In this document: positions 34,441 through 42,648 of the stretch, one piece after another
How positions within the stretch are numbered: the stretch's first letter is position 1
How the letters are laid out: each line of letters begins with the position of its first letter
Source of the DNA: JBGTCD01 sp041749015
GTDB taxonomy: Bacteria; Bacteroidota; Bacteroidia; Cytophagales; Cyclobacteriaceae
Reading direction: 5' to 3'
Length of the DNA: 64,000 nucleotides
NCBI GenBank assembly: GCA_041749015.1
Contig: JBGTCD010000039.1
Coordinates: 15,561-79,560, forward strand
Notes under the pieces: model-generated
What the model was told of the DNA's origin: nothing
What the model saw: only the letters and a program-made list of their open reading frames with translations
Database searches by the model: none
Translations under genes and position numbers: made by a program

Positions 34441-35294
34441 ACCATGTTTTTTAGATAAACCCCATATCCACTCTTCTCAAGAGGTTGAGCCAGACTCAGC
34501 ACCTGTGCTTTGTCTATATAGCCCATCCTATAGGCCACCTCCTCGATACAGCCAATCTTGAGCCCCTGACGCTCCTCTATTACCTGGACGAAATTTCCGG
34601 CCTGCATTAATGAGGCAAAAGTACCAGTGTCTAACCAGGCAGTACCTCTGCCAATGATCCCAACCTGAAGTTTATCTTTACTCAGGTAAACTTTGTTAAT
34701 ATCGGTGATTTCATACTCTCCACGGGCGCTTGGCTTCAATGACTTGGCGATGCTGACTACTTCATTGTCATAGAAATAAAGTCCCGGCACGGCAAAATTG
34801 GACTTGGGGTGCGCAGGCTTTTCTTCAATAGAAATGGCTTTAAGTTCCTGGTCAAATTCGACCACCCCATAACGTTGTGGATCTTGAACATGATAAGCAA
34901 AAACCACCCCGCCCTCAGGGTTGTTATGAGCTTGAAGCTGCTTGGCCAACCCACTGCCATAAAAAATATTATCCCCGAGAATCAGTGCCACCTTATCAGT
35001 TCCGATAAAATCCTCACCAATTACAAATGCCTGGGCCAGACCATTGGGAACCTCCTGAACCGCATATTCAAAGGTGCAGCCCAAAGAACTGCCATTCCCA
35101 AGGAGTTTTTTGAATAAAGGCAGATCGTGGGGGGTGGAGATGATCAAAACTTCTTTAATGCCTGCCATCATCAGGATGGAAAGTGGGTAGTAGATCATGG
35201 GTTTATCATAAACCGGCATGAGTTGCTTGCTCACGGCAAGTGTGAGCGGATGTAACCGGGTGCCTGACCCTCCCGCTAGAATAATTCCCTTCAT
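34434..35294 (-). CDS. rfbA: Glucose-1-phosphate thymidylyltransferase
   Basis: Forms dTDP-glucose from dTTP and glucose 1-phosphate, first step of dTDP-deoxysugar synthesis. 286 residues. Nucleotidyltransferase signature GGSGTRLHPLTLAVSKQLMP at the N-terminus, GDNIFYGSGL, and AWLDTGTFASLMQAG near the C-terminus, all standard RmlA. It is the last gene of a five-gene operon; its ATG overlaps the rfbB stop (ATGA). rfbC and rfbD, needed to finish dTDP-rhamnose, are not in the window. Confidence 0.96.
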   Translation of the reverse strand: MKGIILAGGSGTRLHPLTLAVSKQLMPVYDKPMIYYPLSILMMAGIKEVLIISTPHDLPLFKKLLGNGSSLGCTFEYAVQEVPNGLAQAFVIGEDFIGTDKVALILGDNIFYGSGLAKQLQAHNNPEGGVVFAYHVQDPQRYGVVEFDQELKAISIEEKPAHPKSNFAVPGLYFYDNEVVSIAKSLKPSARGEYEITDINKVYLSKDKLQVGIIGRGTAWLDTGTFASLMQAGNFVQVIEERQGLKIGCIEEVAYRMGYIDKAQVLSLAQPLEKSGYGVYLKNMVK

Positions 35295-36340
35295 GATTGG
35301 TACTGATTTTTATAATATGCCTGGTAAGCACCTGAGGTCACCCGGTCCAGCCAGTCCTGATTAGCAAGATACCAATCCACCGTTCTTTCCAGACCTGCCT
35401 CAAACTGAAGGGAAGGTGACCATCCCAACTCTTTATGAACTTTACCTGCATCAATGGCATATCGGTGGTCATGGCCTGCACGGTCCTTGACAAAATGTAT
35501 TAGTTTCTCGGTGCTGCCTGGTTTTTTGTCCAGCTTCTGGTCCATTATCTTACAGAGCAGCTTGACGATATCAATATTTTTCCACTCATTGAATCCTCCA
35601 ATATTATAGGTCGCTCCTATCTTACCCTTGTGGTAAATTAAGTCTATTGCTTTGGCATGATCTTCCACATAAAGCCAATCTCTGATATTTTCTCCCTTTC
35701 CATATACAGGAAGCGGCTTTTCATTGCATATATTATGGATCATCAGTGGTAGCAGCTTTTCAGGGAACTGGTTGGGACCATAGTTATTAGAGCAATTACT
35801 GATCTTTACAGGCATGCCATAGGTATTGGCATAGGCTCTTACAAAATGATCTGCTCCTGCCTTGGAGGCGGAGTAGGGTGACTGAGGATCATAAGGGGTC
35901 GTTTCAGTAAAAAACCCTGATGGTCCCAAAGACCCATAAACCTCATCGGTAGAGATTTGATAAAAGACCTTATTTTCAAAATTTCCTTTCCAATGCTTTT
36001 TTGCAGCATTCAATAATACTACCGTACCGACGATGTTGGCCTGGAGAAAGGCCAGTGGGTTTGAAATACTCCTGTCAACATGAGATTCAGCAGCCAGGTG
36101 TATAACCCCCTCAAAACGGTATTTCTCAAAAAGGTCATTGATCAATGATTCATCACAGATATCCCCTTTGATGAATCTGTAATTGGTTTTGTCCTCTATA
36201 TCCCGCAGATTTTCAAGATTGCCCGCATAGGTCAGCAAGTCAAGATTCACCACCCTGAGATCAGGGTACTTGAGCACAAAAAGCCTTACTACATGGGATC
36301 CAATAAATCCCGCCCCTCCGGTTATCAGAATTGAATTCAT
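35291..36340 (-). CDS. rfbB: dTDP-glucose 4,6-dehydratase
   Basis: Converts dTDP-glucose to dTDP-4-keto-6-deoxyglucose with bound NAD+. From the ATG at 36340 it is 349 residues, beginning MNSILITGGAGFIGSHVVRLF. The dehydratase active-site trio is visible: TDEVYG with Asp-Glu following Thr, and YSASKAGADH with Tyr-Lys. The reading frame extends upstream to 36418, but that part lies inside galE and the 36340 ATG overlaps the galE stop as ATGA, which fixes the start. Confidence 0.96.
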   Translation of the reverse strand: MNSILITGGAGFIGSHVVRLFVLKYPDLRVVNLDLLTYAGNLENLRDIEDKTNYRFIKGDICDESLINDLFEKYRFEGVIHLAAESHVDRSISNPLAFLQANIVGTVVLLNAAKKHWKGNFENKVFYQISTDEVYGSLGPSGFFTETTPYDPQSPYSASKAGADHFVRAYANTYGMPVKISNCSNNYGPNQFPEKLLPLMIHNICNEKPLPVYGKGENIRDWLYVEDHAKAIDLIYHKGKIGATYNIGGFNEWKNIDIVKLLCKIMDQKLDKKPGSTEKLIHFVKDRAGHDHRYAIDAGKVHKELGWSPSLQFEAGLERTVDWYLANQDWLDRVTSGAYQAYYKNQYQS

Positions 36341-37362
36341 TTTATTTTTGTTGTTTGTGCCTGCTCCCAGACCCATGCCGAGCGCAGCATCTCTTCCAAA
36401 GTATGACGGGCCTTCCACCCCAAATGTTTTTCCGCCTTTCGGGTATCCGCATACACCGCTTCTACATCACCATCTCTCCGGGGGGCAATTTCGTGAGGAA
36501 TAGGAATTCCTGTAGCCTTTTCAAAAGACTTGATCATTTGCAATACAGAATATCCTTCACCGGTTCCCAAATTATAGACTTCAAATGGTGCTTCCATTCT
36601 ACCATGGATTTGTCTTTTCACGGCATCCACATGAGCCCCGGCGATATCCATGACGTGGATATAATCTCTTACGCATGAGCCATCGGAGGTATTATAATCA
36701 TTGCCAAATACCTTGAGTACTTTCCGCTTTCCTGTGGCAGTTTCTGTGATATAGGGGATTAAATGATGGGGCTCACCTTGCTGCACCTCGCCAATTAGGG
36801 CTGAGTTATGAGCACCTATAGGATTAAAATATCTCAGGGAGATTGAATTGGAAGTGCCGGCCATAGCCGCATCCCTGATGATATCTTCACACAACTTTTT
36901 GGTATTGCCATACGGCGAAACAGCTGGTTTTACCGGTGCAGTTTCGCTTACCGGTAGTTGATCAGGATTGCCATACACGGTGCAGGAGGAAGAAAAGACC
37001 AGGAAGGGTACTCCATGATGCTCCATGACCTCCAGAAGATTTATTGTAGACACCATGTTATTATAATAATACTTCAGCGGCTGGGCTACAGACTCTTGTA
37101 CCTGTAAGAAAGCCGCAAAATGAATCACCCCTGCAAAGGGCCCTTGTTGTTTAAAAACTGCTTCCAAAGCTTCTTTTTCGCACATCTCAACCTCAATAAA
37201 TGACAGGGTCTTTCCTGTAATTTCCTTTAATCGCTCCAGCACCTGCAGGTCTGAATTCGAGAGGTTGTCAATGATTACAGGCTCAAAACCATTTTCCACC
37301 AAAGCCACCACGGTATGAGAACCGATGTATCCTAAACCCCCTGTTACTAATATTCTTGACAT
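36337..37362 (-). CDS. galE: UDP-glucose 4-epimerase
   Basis: Interconverts UDP-glucose and UDP-galactose through a 4-keto intermediate. 341 residues of the extended SDR fold: VTGGLGYIGSHTVVALVENG at the N-terminus, SSSCTVYG with the catalytic Ser/Thr, and SPYGNTKKLCEDI with Tyr and Lys. It lies 2 bases after the UDP-xylose synthase gene and overlaps rfbB by 4 bases, so it is in the middle of the nucleotide-sugar operon. Confidence 0.95.
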   Translation of the reverse strand: MSRILVTGGLGYIGSHTVVALVENGFEPVIIDNLSNSDLQVLERLKEITGKTLSFIEVEMCEKEALEAVFKQQGPFAGVIHFAAFLQVQESVAQPLKYYYNNMVSTINLLEVMEHHGVPFLVFSSSCTVYGNPDQLPVSETAPVKPAVSPYGNTKKLCEDIIRDAAMAGTSNSISLRYFNPIGAHNSALIGEVQQGEPHHLIPYITETATGKRKVLKVFGNDYNTSDGSCVRDYIHVMDIAGAHVDAVKRQIHGRMEAPFEVYNLGTGEGYSVLQMIKSFEKATGIPIPHEIAPRRDGDVEAVYADTRKAEKHLGWKARHTLEEMLRSAWVWEQAQTTKIK

Positions 37363-37364
37363 GG

Positions 37365-38357
37365 CTACCGATTGATATATTTTTCGAAATTATGATGCTC
37401 GGTTTGAAACCATTCCTCCCTGGGAAGCGATTTAAAATAATCAAAGGTCAATTTCAGGCCTTCGGCTCGATTTACCTTAGGCTCCCAATTCAGTAGTTCA
37501 CGGGCCAGGGTTATATCCGGCCTGCGCTGCATTGGGTCATCCGTTGGAAGATCCCTATAAACTATTTTTTGTTTGGTGCCGGTCAGATTGATGATCTCTT
37601 CAGCGAACTGCAGGATCGCAATTTCATCAGGATTTCCAATATTCACCGGCAAGGCGTAATCACTTAAAAGCAGCTTTACGATGCCCTCCACCTGGTCATC
37701 GATATAGCAAAAAGAACGGGTCTGGCTGCCATCCCCAAAAACTGTGATATCTTCTCCCCTTAATGCCTGTCCAATAAAAGCAGGCAAAGCGCGGCCATCG
37801 TTGAGCCTCATTCTGGGGCCATAGGTATTAAAAATCCTGACAATGCGCGTTTCCAGGCCATGATAGGTATGATAGGCCATGGTGATGGCTTCCTGAAAGC
37901 GCTTTGCCTCATCATATACCCCTCTGGGACCAATAGGATTTACATTTCCATAATAAGATTCCTTTTGCGGGTGTACCAGTGGATCTCCATACACTTCGGA
38001 GGTGGAGGCAATCAGCATGCGCGCTTTCTTGGATCTTGCCAACCCCAACAGGTTATGGGTACCTAGAGAGCCTACCTTCAAAGTTTGTATAGGAATCTTT
38101 AAATAATCAATGGGGCTTGCAGGCGAGGCAAAGTGCAGAATGTAATCAAGGGGTCCGGGAACATAGACAAATTTGGACACATCATGATGATAGAACTCAA
38201 AGCTTTCACTCTTAAACAAGTGCTCTATATTACGAAGAGCTCCGGTAATCAGGTTGTCCATTCCTATCACATGGTACCCGTCCTTATGGAACCGGTCGCA
38301 TAAATGGGAGCCTAGAAATCCGGCTGCCCCGGTTATGAGTATTCTTTTTTTACTCAT
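37365..38357 (-). CDS. UDP-glucuronate decarboxylase (UDP-xylose synthase)
   Basis: Decarboxylates UDP-glucuronate to UDP-xylose using tightly bound NAD+. 330 residues, extended SDR. Motifs: ITGAAGFLGSHLCDRFHKDG, HFASPASPIDYLKIPIQTLK, the catalytic TSEVYGDP with Thr-Ser-Glu, YDEAKRFQEA with Tyr-Lys, and VRIFNTYGPRMRLNDGRALP. The HFASPASP and GPRMR patterns are specific for UXS rather than for RfbB. The start codon overlaps the ugd stop, placing substrate supplier and consumer back to back. Confidence 0.93.
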   Translation of the reverse strand: MSKKRILITGAAGFLGSHLCDRFHKDGYHVIGMDNLITGALRNIEHLFKSESFEFYHHDVSKFVYVPGPLDYILHFASPASPIDYLKIPIQTLKVGSLGTHNLLGLARSKKARMLIASTSEVYGDPLVHPQKESYYGNVNPIGPRGVYDEAKRFQEAITMAYHTYHGLETRIVRIFNTYGPRMRLNDGRALPAFIGQALRGEDITVFGDGSQTRSFCYIDDQVEGIVKLLLSDYALPVNIGNPDEIAILQFAEEIINLTGTKQKIVYRDLPTDDPMQRRPDITLARELLNWEPKVNRAEGLKLTFDYFKSLPREEWFQTEHHNFEKYINR

Positions 38358-39661
38358 ACAGCTTTCCTTCCTATACTGATATAATTAAACCCTAACTTTT
38401 CCATTTGGTCAACAGCATAAAGATTTCTGCCATCAAAGATAAGCTTATTTTTAAGCACCTCTCCAAGACGGTCAAAATCCGGGGTTCTGAATACTGGCCA
38501 TTCTGTCACGATGAGCAGTGCATCCGCACCTGTAGCCGCTTCATATTCATCCCTGCAATATTCAACTGCATCACCTATTTGACCTCTTACGTTTTCTATG
38601 GCTTCCGGATCGTACACTTTTACTTTGGCTCCCAAATCCAGTAATTCTTTAATATTGGCTAGAGAGGGTGCCTCCCGGATATCATCTGTATAAGGCTTGA
38701 ATGCCAAACCCCATATAGCAATGGTCTTACCGCTAAGATCACCATCAAACCGATCCAGGATTTGTGGGATAAGCTTAATCTTTTGAGATTCATTAATTGC
38801 CATTACGGCGTTGATTATTTTGAAATCGTAATCGACATCCTTGGCAGATTTTGAAAGGGCCTGAACATCTTTAGGGAAACAACTCCCGCCATAGCCTATC
38901 CCTGCAAACAAAAACCGCTTTCCAATTCTACTGTCTGTACCAATTCCTTTACGCACCTGATCTACATCGGCACCCAGGATCTCACAAAGATTGGCAATCT
39001 CATTCATAAAAGTGATCTTGGTCGCCAAAAAGGAATTTGCTGCATATTTGGTCAATTCTGCCGACCGTAAATCCATATGCACAATTGGGTTGCCCTGGCG
39101 AACTAGAGGCGAATAAAGGGTCTCCATAAGGTCACTTGCTTCTTTGGAATCGCTGCCTATCACCACCCTGTCGGGCTTCATAAAGTCATCAACGGCTACC
39201 CCCTCCCTTAGAAATTCAGGATTAGATACCACATCAAAAGGTACTTTTGCAGTTTTAGCTATCCTTGACCGAACCTGTTCAGCCGTGCCAACAGGCACTG
39301 TACTTTTATCAACAATCACGGTGTATCCTTTTAAAAGAGGGCCGAGCTGATCTGCTACCTTAAGCACATACTGAAGATCGGCAGCACCATCAGCTCCTGG
39401 CGGAGTGGGTAAGGCAAGAAAAATGACCATGGCCCCTTCGATCCCTTCTTTAAGATCAGTGGTAAATCCTAATCTCCCCTGTTTAGTATTTCTCTCGAAA
39501 ATCTGCTCAAGACCGGGCTCATAAATGGTTATTTTCCCATTCCTGAGCATCTCAACTTTCTTTTCATCAATGTCAACACAGGTTACATGATTTCCCGTTT
39601 CAGCAAAGCAAGTTCCTGTTACCAGCCCTACATACCCGGTCCCAACTACAGATATTTTCAT
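38354..39661 (-). CDS. ugd: UDP-glucose 6-dehydrogenase
   Basis: Oxidises UDP-glucose twice with NAD+ to UDP-glucuronate. 435 residues. N-terminal Rossmann motif VVGTGYVGLVTGTCFAETG, central helix with AELTKYAANSFLATKITFMNE, catalytic Cys in YGGSCFPKDVQAL, and C-terminal LAFKPYTDDIREAPS. It is the first gene of the five-gene minus-strand operon, so the promoter should lie in the 217 bases between it and the divergent acyl-CoA dehydrogenase gene. Confidence 0.97.
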   Translation of the reverse strand: MKISVVGTGYVGLVTGTCFAETGNHVTCVDIDEKKVEMLRNGKITIYEPGLEQIFERNTKQGRLGFTTDLKEGIEGAMVIFLALPTPPGADGAADLQYVLKVADQLGPLLKGYTVIVDKSTVPVGTAEQVRSRIAKTAKVPFDVVSNPEFLREGVAVDDFMKPDRVVIGSDSKEASDLMETLYSPLVRQGNPIVHMDLRSAELTKYAANSFLATKITFMNEIANLCEILGADVDQVRKGIGTDSRIGKRFLFAGIGYGGSCFPKDVQALSKSAKDVDYDFKIINAVMAINESQKIKLIPQILDRFDGDLSGKTIAIWGLAFKPYTDDIREAPSLANIKELLDLGAKVKVYDPEAIENVRGQIGDAVEYCRDEYEAATGADALLIVTEWPVFRTPDFDRLGEVLKNKLIFDGRNLYAVDQMEKLGFNYISIGRKAV

Positions 39662-39823
39662 CTCTTATTAATATGATTTTTCAATTAAACTGCAAAATAG
39701 GATATTCTTAGGAAGGTTCTTAATTATTAGCTAAAACCTTAAAAAGATGTAAAGGTTGGAGGGAAGTTTACAACAAAGGCAGGTGGCAAGATAAAAATAA
39801 TAAGTGCATTCCAAACTAACATT

Positions 39824-39852
39824 CGTTTGCTATTTTCGTTAAATTGCAAACG
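39824..39852. promoter_or_regulatory. Inverted repeat upstream of the acyl-CoA dehydrogenase gene
   Basis: CGTTTGC (39824-39830) and GCAAACG (39846-39852) are perfect inverted arms separated by 15 bases containing TATTTTCG, one base off the -7 consensus. The gene starts 27 bases later. This could be an operator overlapping the promoter; the arms are too widely spaced to equal the LacI-type palindrome seen near 2830. Confidence 0.35.
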
Positions 39853-39878
39853 CATATTTTTTTTAAAATTATTTTTTG

Positions 39879-41048
39879 ATGAGTACAAGTACAGAAATAG
39901 CCCCACATCCTATTTATAAGCTCAACGAAAATCAAGTTATGATTCGTGATATGATCAGAGATTTCGCTGAGCGGGAGATTCGCCCCAAAATCATGGAGTG
40001 GGATGAGTCGCAGGAATTTCCAGTTTCCTTATTCAAACAACTGGGGGAATTAGGTTTGTTAGGAGTATTAGTGCCTCAGGAATATGGTGGATCAGGATTT
40101 GGATACCATGAGTATGTCACCGCTATAGAAGAAATCTCTAAAGTAGATGGTTCTATTGGCTTATCCGTTGCAGCCCATAATTCTCTTTGCACAGGGCATA
40201 TCCTGAGTTTTGGAAATGAAAAACAGAAATCCAAATATCTACCCAAGCTCGCCACAGGCGAATGGATTGGTGCCTGGGGCCTCACAGAGCCTAATACCGG
40301 CTCTGATGCAGGCAATATGCGCACCGTGGCTGAAAAAGACGGTGATTATTATATTATTAATGGCGCCAAGAATTTTATCACACATGGCAAGTCCGGTGAT
40401 GTCGCCGTAGTCATTGTCAGGACCGGAGATGTCGGTGATTCCCATGGCATGACCGCTTTTATCATTGAGAAAGGTACTCCGGGTTTCGCTCCCGGCAGAA
40501 AAGAAAATAAGCTGGGCATGCGCGCATCAGAAACCGCGGAGCTGATTTTTGACAATTGCAAAATCCATAAGGACCAGATGCTTGGTGAAGAAGGTCAGGG
40601 ATTTATTCAGTCGATGAAAATTCTTGATGGAGGTCGTATTTCCATTGCAGCATTAAGCCTGGGTATCGCACAGGGGGCTTATGAAGCGTCGCTTCAATAT
40701 TCAAAGGAAAGGCACCAGTTTAACCAGCCTATCTCCAGTTTTCAGGGCATTTCCTTCAAACTAGCAGATATGGCCACCAATATTGAAGCCTCAAGACTTC
40801 TCATTCAGCGCGCATCTGATATGAAAAACAACGGCGAAGCCATGACTAAAGAATCTGCCATGGCTAAATACTTTGCCTCGGAGACAGCGGTCTCGGTAGC
40901 CAATGATGCCGTCCAGATTTTTGGAGGATATGGGTTCACCAAAGATTATCCTGTCGAAAAGTTTTACCGGGATGCCAAATTATGCACGATCGGTGAAGGC
41001 ACTTCCGAAATACAAAAGTTAGTGATTTCAAGGGCAATATTAAAATGA
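39879..41048 (+). CDS. Acyl-CoA dehydrogenase
   Basis: FAD enzyme of 389 residues for alpha,beta-dehydrogenation of acyl-CoA in beta-oxidation or branched-chain amino-acid breakdown. ATG at 39879 follows a TTG that could extend it by one codon. Motifs: GLLGVLVPQEYGGSGFGY, WGLTEPNTGSDAGNMRT (FAD/substrate signature 1), and QIFGGYGFTKDYPVEKFYRDAK (signature 2). The catalytic base is the Glu in IGEGTSEIQKL, at the position used by short/medium-chain enzymes. It is monocistronic; chain-length preference cannot be read reliably. Confidence 0.93.
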   Translation: MSTSTEIAPHPIYKLNENQVMIRDMIRDFAEREIRPKIMEWDESQEFPVSLFKQLGELGLLGVLVPQEYGGSGFGYHEYVTAIEEISKVDGSIGLSVAAHNSLCTGHILSFGNEKQKSKYLPKLATGEWIGAWGLTEPNTGSDAGNMRTVAEKDGDYYIINGAKNFITHGKSGDVAVVIVRTGDVGDSHGMTAFIIEKGTPGFAPGRKENKLGMRASETAELIFDNCKIHKDQMLGEEGQGFIQSMKILDGGRISIAALSLGIAQGAYEASLQYSKERHQFNQPISSFQGISFKLADMATNIEASRLLIQRASDMKNNGEAMTKESAMAKYFASETAVSVANDAVQIFGGYGFTKDYPVEKFYRDAKLCTIGEGTSEIQKLVISRAILK

Positions 41049-41051
41049 GGT

Positions 41052-41082
41052 TTGGAATTTGTGCAGAAAAGTTTTATTTTTG
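41052..41082 (+). promoter_or_regulatory. rpsU promoter (Bacteroidota type)
   Basis: TTG at 41052-41054, a 20-base spacer and TATTTTTG at 41075-41082 fit TTG-N19-21-TAnnTTTG exactly. It begins 3 bases after the acyl-CoA dehydrogenase stop. The leader to the rpsU ATG would be about 27 bases and shows no strong Shine-Dalgarno sequence. Confidence 0.75.
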
Positions 41083-41115
41083 CAGCCCTGAAAGAGAAAA
41101 AAATTAGTTGAAAAA

Positions 41116-41310
41116 ATGATCGTAGTTAACGTCAAAGAAAACGAAAGTATAGACAAGGCACTGAAGCGCTTCAAGAAGAAGTTTGAGAAAACAGGCGTAC
41201 TTAGGGAATTAAGGTCTCGTACCGCTTTTGAAAAGCCTTCTGTTACTCGTAGAAGCGAAAAGCTTCGTGCTGCTTACAGACAAAAAATGTACGCAAGGGA
41301 AAATTATTAA
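41116..41310 (+). CDS. rpsU: 30S ribosomal protein bS21
   Basis: Small-subunit protein near the anti-Shine-Dalgarno end of 16S rRNA. 64 residues, the normal bacteroidotal length: it opens with VNVKENESIDKALKRFKKKF and has the arginine-rich tail RRSEKLRAAYRQKMYARENY. In this phylum bS21 helps occlude the anti-SD sequence. It is followed after 69 bases by a tyrosine recombinase gene and then hpf, a conserved gene order in the phylum. Confidence 0.96.
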   Translation: MIVVNVKENESIDKALKRFKKKFEKTGVLRELRSRTAFEKPSVTRRSEKLRAAYRQKMYARENY

Positions 41311-41379
41311 TCCCCCGGCTTTTTTAAATATATAAAAATCCTTAAGTTGGACATCCGGTAAAATTCGGGGTTTGGCTTA

Positions 41380-42258
41380 ATGATTTTTTCTTTTTTGCAA
41401 TATCTCCAATATGAGAAGCGGGCAAGCGCCCATACGCTAATCTCCTACAAAACCGACCTAGGTCAGGTCAGCCAATTCCTTGATGAAAATTTTGAATTAA
41501 AGCCGGAAGCTGCAGAAAGTCTTCATTTGAGAACCTGGATCATCACATTAGTAGAAAGTGGGATCAAAGAAACCAGCATCAATCGGAAAATTGCCACCCT
41601 CCGTGCTTTTTATAAATTCTTAATTAAAAGAGGCCATCTGCAAAAAGACCCCACAAAGAAACTTGTCGCTCTAAAAACCAGCAAAAGGTTACCGCAGTTT
41701 GTCAAGGAAGACGAACTCCTCAAGCTTCTGGATCACTTTTCATTTGAAGATGATTTTACCGGTTACCGTAATAGGCTGGTGCTCGAGCTGCTCTACGGCA
41801 CAGGGATCAGGCTCTCAGAATTGATCAATGTTAAGGACGAAAATATTGATCTCAGCAGCAAAACTATCAGGGTTTTAGGAAAGAGAAATAAAGAGCGGAT
41901 AATACCAATTCCTGACTCTACCCTTCAGGTAATTGAGCCTTATTTAAAGCTAAGAAATAGTCAAAATTTTATCAACGAAACGGGACATTTCCTCGTTTCA
42001 GAAAGTGGGGGGCCGTGCTATCCTGTCCTTATCTATAGGATTGTTCATCGGTATCTGGAACAGTTTACAACTGTTGGAAAGCGTAGCCCGCACGTTTTGC
42101 GCCACACGTTCGCTACGCATTTATTAAATCATGGTGCTGACTTGAATGCGGTAAAAGATTTGTTGGGCCATTCCAGTTTGGCGGCTACTCAAGTCTATAC
42201 GCATAACACTATGGAAAAGCTCAAATCTGTTTATGAGCAGGCGCACCCTAAAGCTTAA
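41380..42258 (+). CDS. Tyrosine recombinase XerC/XerD family
   Basis: Site-specific recombinase of 292 residues, probably resolving chromosome dimers at dif. N-terminal SAM-like core-binding domain (about 1-85) with EKRASAHTLISYKTDLGQ; catalytic domain with Arg in YGTGIRLSELINV, Lys in VLGKRNKERIIPI, His-x-x-Arg in HVLRHTFATHLLNHG, His in LLGHSSLAATQ and the nucleophile Tyr in QVYTHNTME. All six catalytic residues are present. Location between rpsU and hpf is the conserved housekeeping context, not a mobile-element context. XerC versus XerD cannot be settled here. Confidence 0.92.
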   Translation: MIFSFLQYLQYEKRASAHTLISYKTDLGQVSQFLDENFELKPEAAESLHLRTWIITLVESGIKETSINRKIATLRAFYKFLIKRGHLQKDPTKKLVALKTSKRLPQFVKEDELLKLLDHFSFEDDFTGYRNRLVLELLYGTGIRLSELINVKDENIDLSSKTIRVLGKRNKERIIPIPDSTLQVIEPYLKLRNSQNFINETGHFLVSESGGPCYPVLIYRIVHRYLEQFTTVGKRSPHVLRHTFATHLLNHGADLNAVKDLLGHSSLAATQVYTHNTMEKLKSVYEQAHPKA

Positions 42259-42283
42259 TTTTATCACAAAAAACGTAACTATT

Positions 42284-42586
42284 ATGAAACTACAAGTGCA
42301 CTCCATTCATTTCGATGCTGATCAGAAGTTGATCGATTTCATTCAAAAAAAAATTGACAAGTTGGAAACCTTTTATGACCGGATGGTGGATGGCGAAGTA
42401 TTCCTCAAACTAAATAATGTGGATGGCATTGAAAATAAATCCGTTGAGATCAAACTCAATGTGCCCGGGAGTCAATTTTTTGCCAAGGAGCGCGCAAAAT
42501 CCTTTGAAGAGGCCACAGACCTTGCAGCAGAAAAACTAAGGCGACAAATCCGAAAACATAAACAAAAAATGATGCCTCACGCATAA
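42284..42586 (+). CDS. hpf: Ribosome hibernation-promoting factor, short form
   Basis: Binds the 30S decoding region and inactivates or dimerises idle ribosomes in stationary phase. From the ATG at 42284 it is 100 residues, a short HPF/YfiA lacking the C-terminal dimerisation domain. Typical features: MKLQVHSIHFDADQKLIDFI, KLETFYDRMVDGEVFLKL, and a basic tail QIRKHKQKM. The reading frame extends 51 bases upstream into the recombinase gene, but the conserved start is at 42284. A strong terminator follows. Confidence 0.92.
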   Translation: MKLQVHSIHFDADQKLIDFIQKKIDKLETFYDRMVDGEVFLKLNNVDGIENKSVEIKLNVPGSQFFAKERAKSFEEATDLAAEKLRRQIRKHKQKMMPHA

Positions 42587-42590
42587 ATCA

Positions 42591-42623
42591 AAAAAGGCTG
42601 ACTATTGAAGTCAGCCTTTTTTT
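42591..42623. terminator. Bidirectional rho-independent terminator after hpf
   Basis: GGCTGACT (42596-42603), a 5-base loop and AGTCAGCC (42609-42616) form a perfect 8-bp stem, flanked by five A on the left and seven T on the right. It ends the rpsU-xer-hpf unit and, read in reverse, the lipoprotein gene whose stop is at 42649. Confidence 0.9.
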
Positions 42624-42648
42624 ATATTAAATTTCTATTCAGGTTCTT

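Noticed and set aside
39846..39852. GCAAACG half-site as a third member of the LacI-type operator set
   Set aside because: The arms are 15 bases apart and in the opposite relative arrangement to the contiguous GCAAACGTTTGC palindrome, and the gene is not a sugar gene.
41380..42258. Tyrosine recombinase as evidence of an integrated mobile element
   Set aside because: It lies in the conserved rpsU-xer-hpf housekeeping order and no attachment-site repeats or cargo genes flank it.
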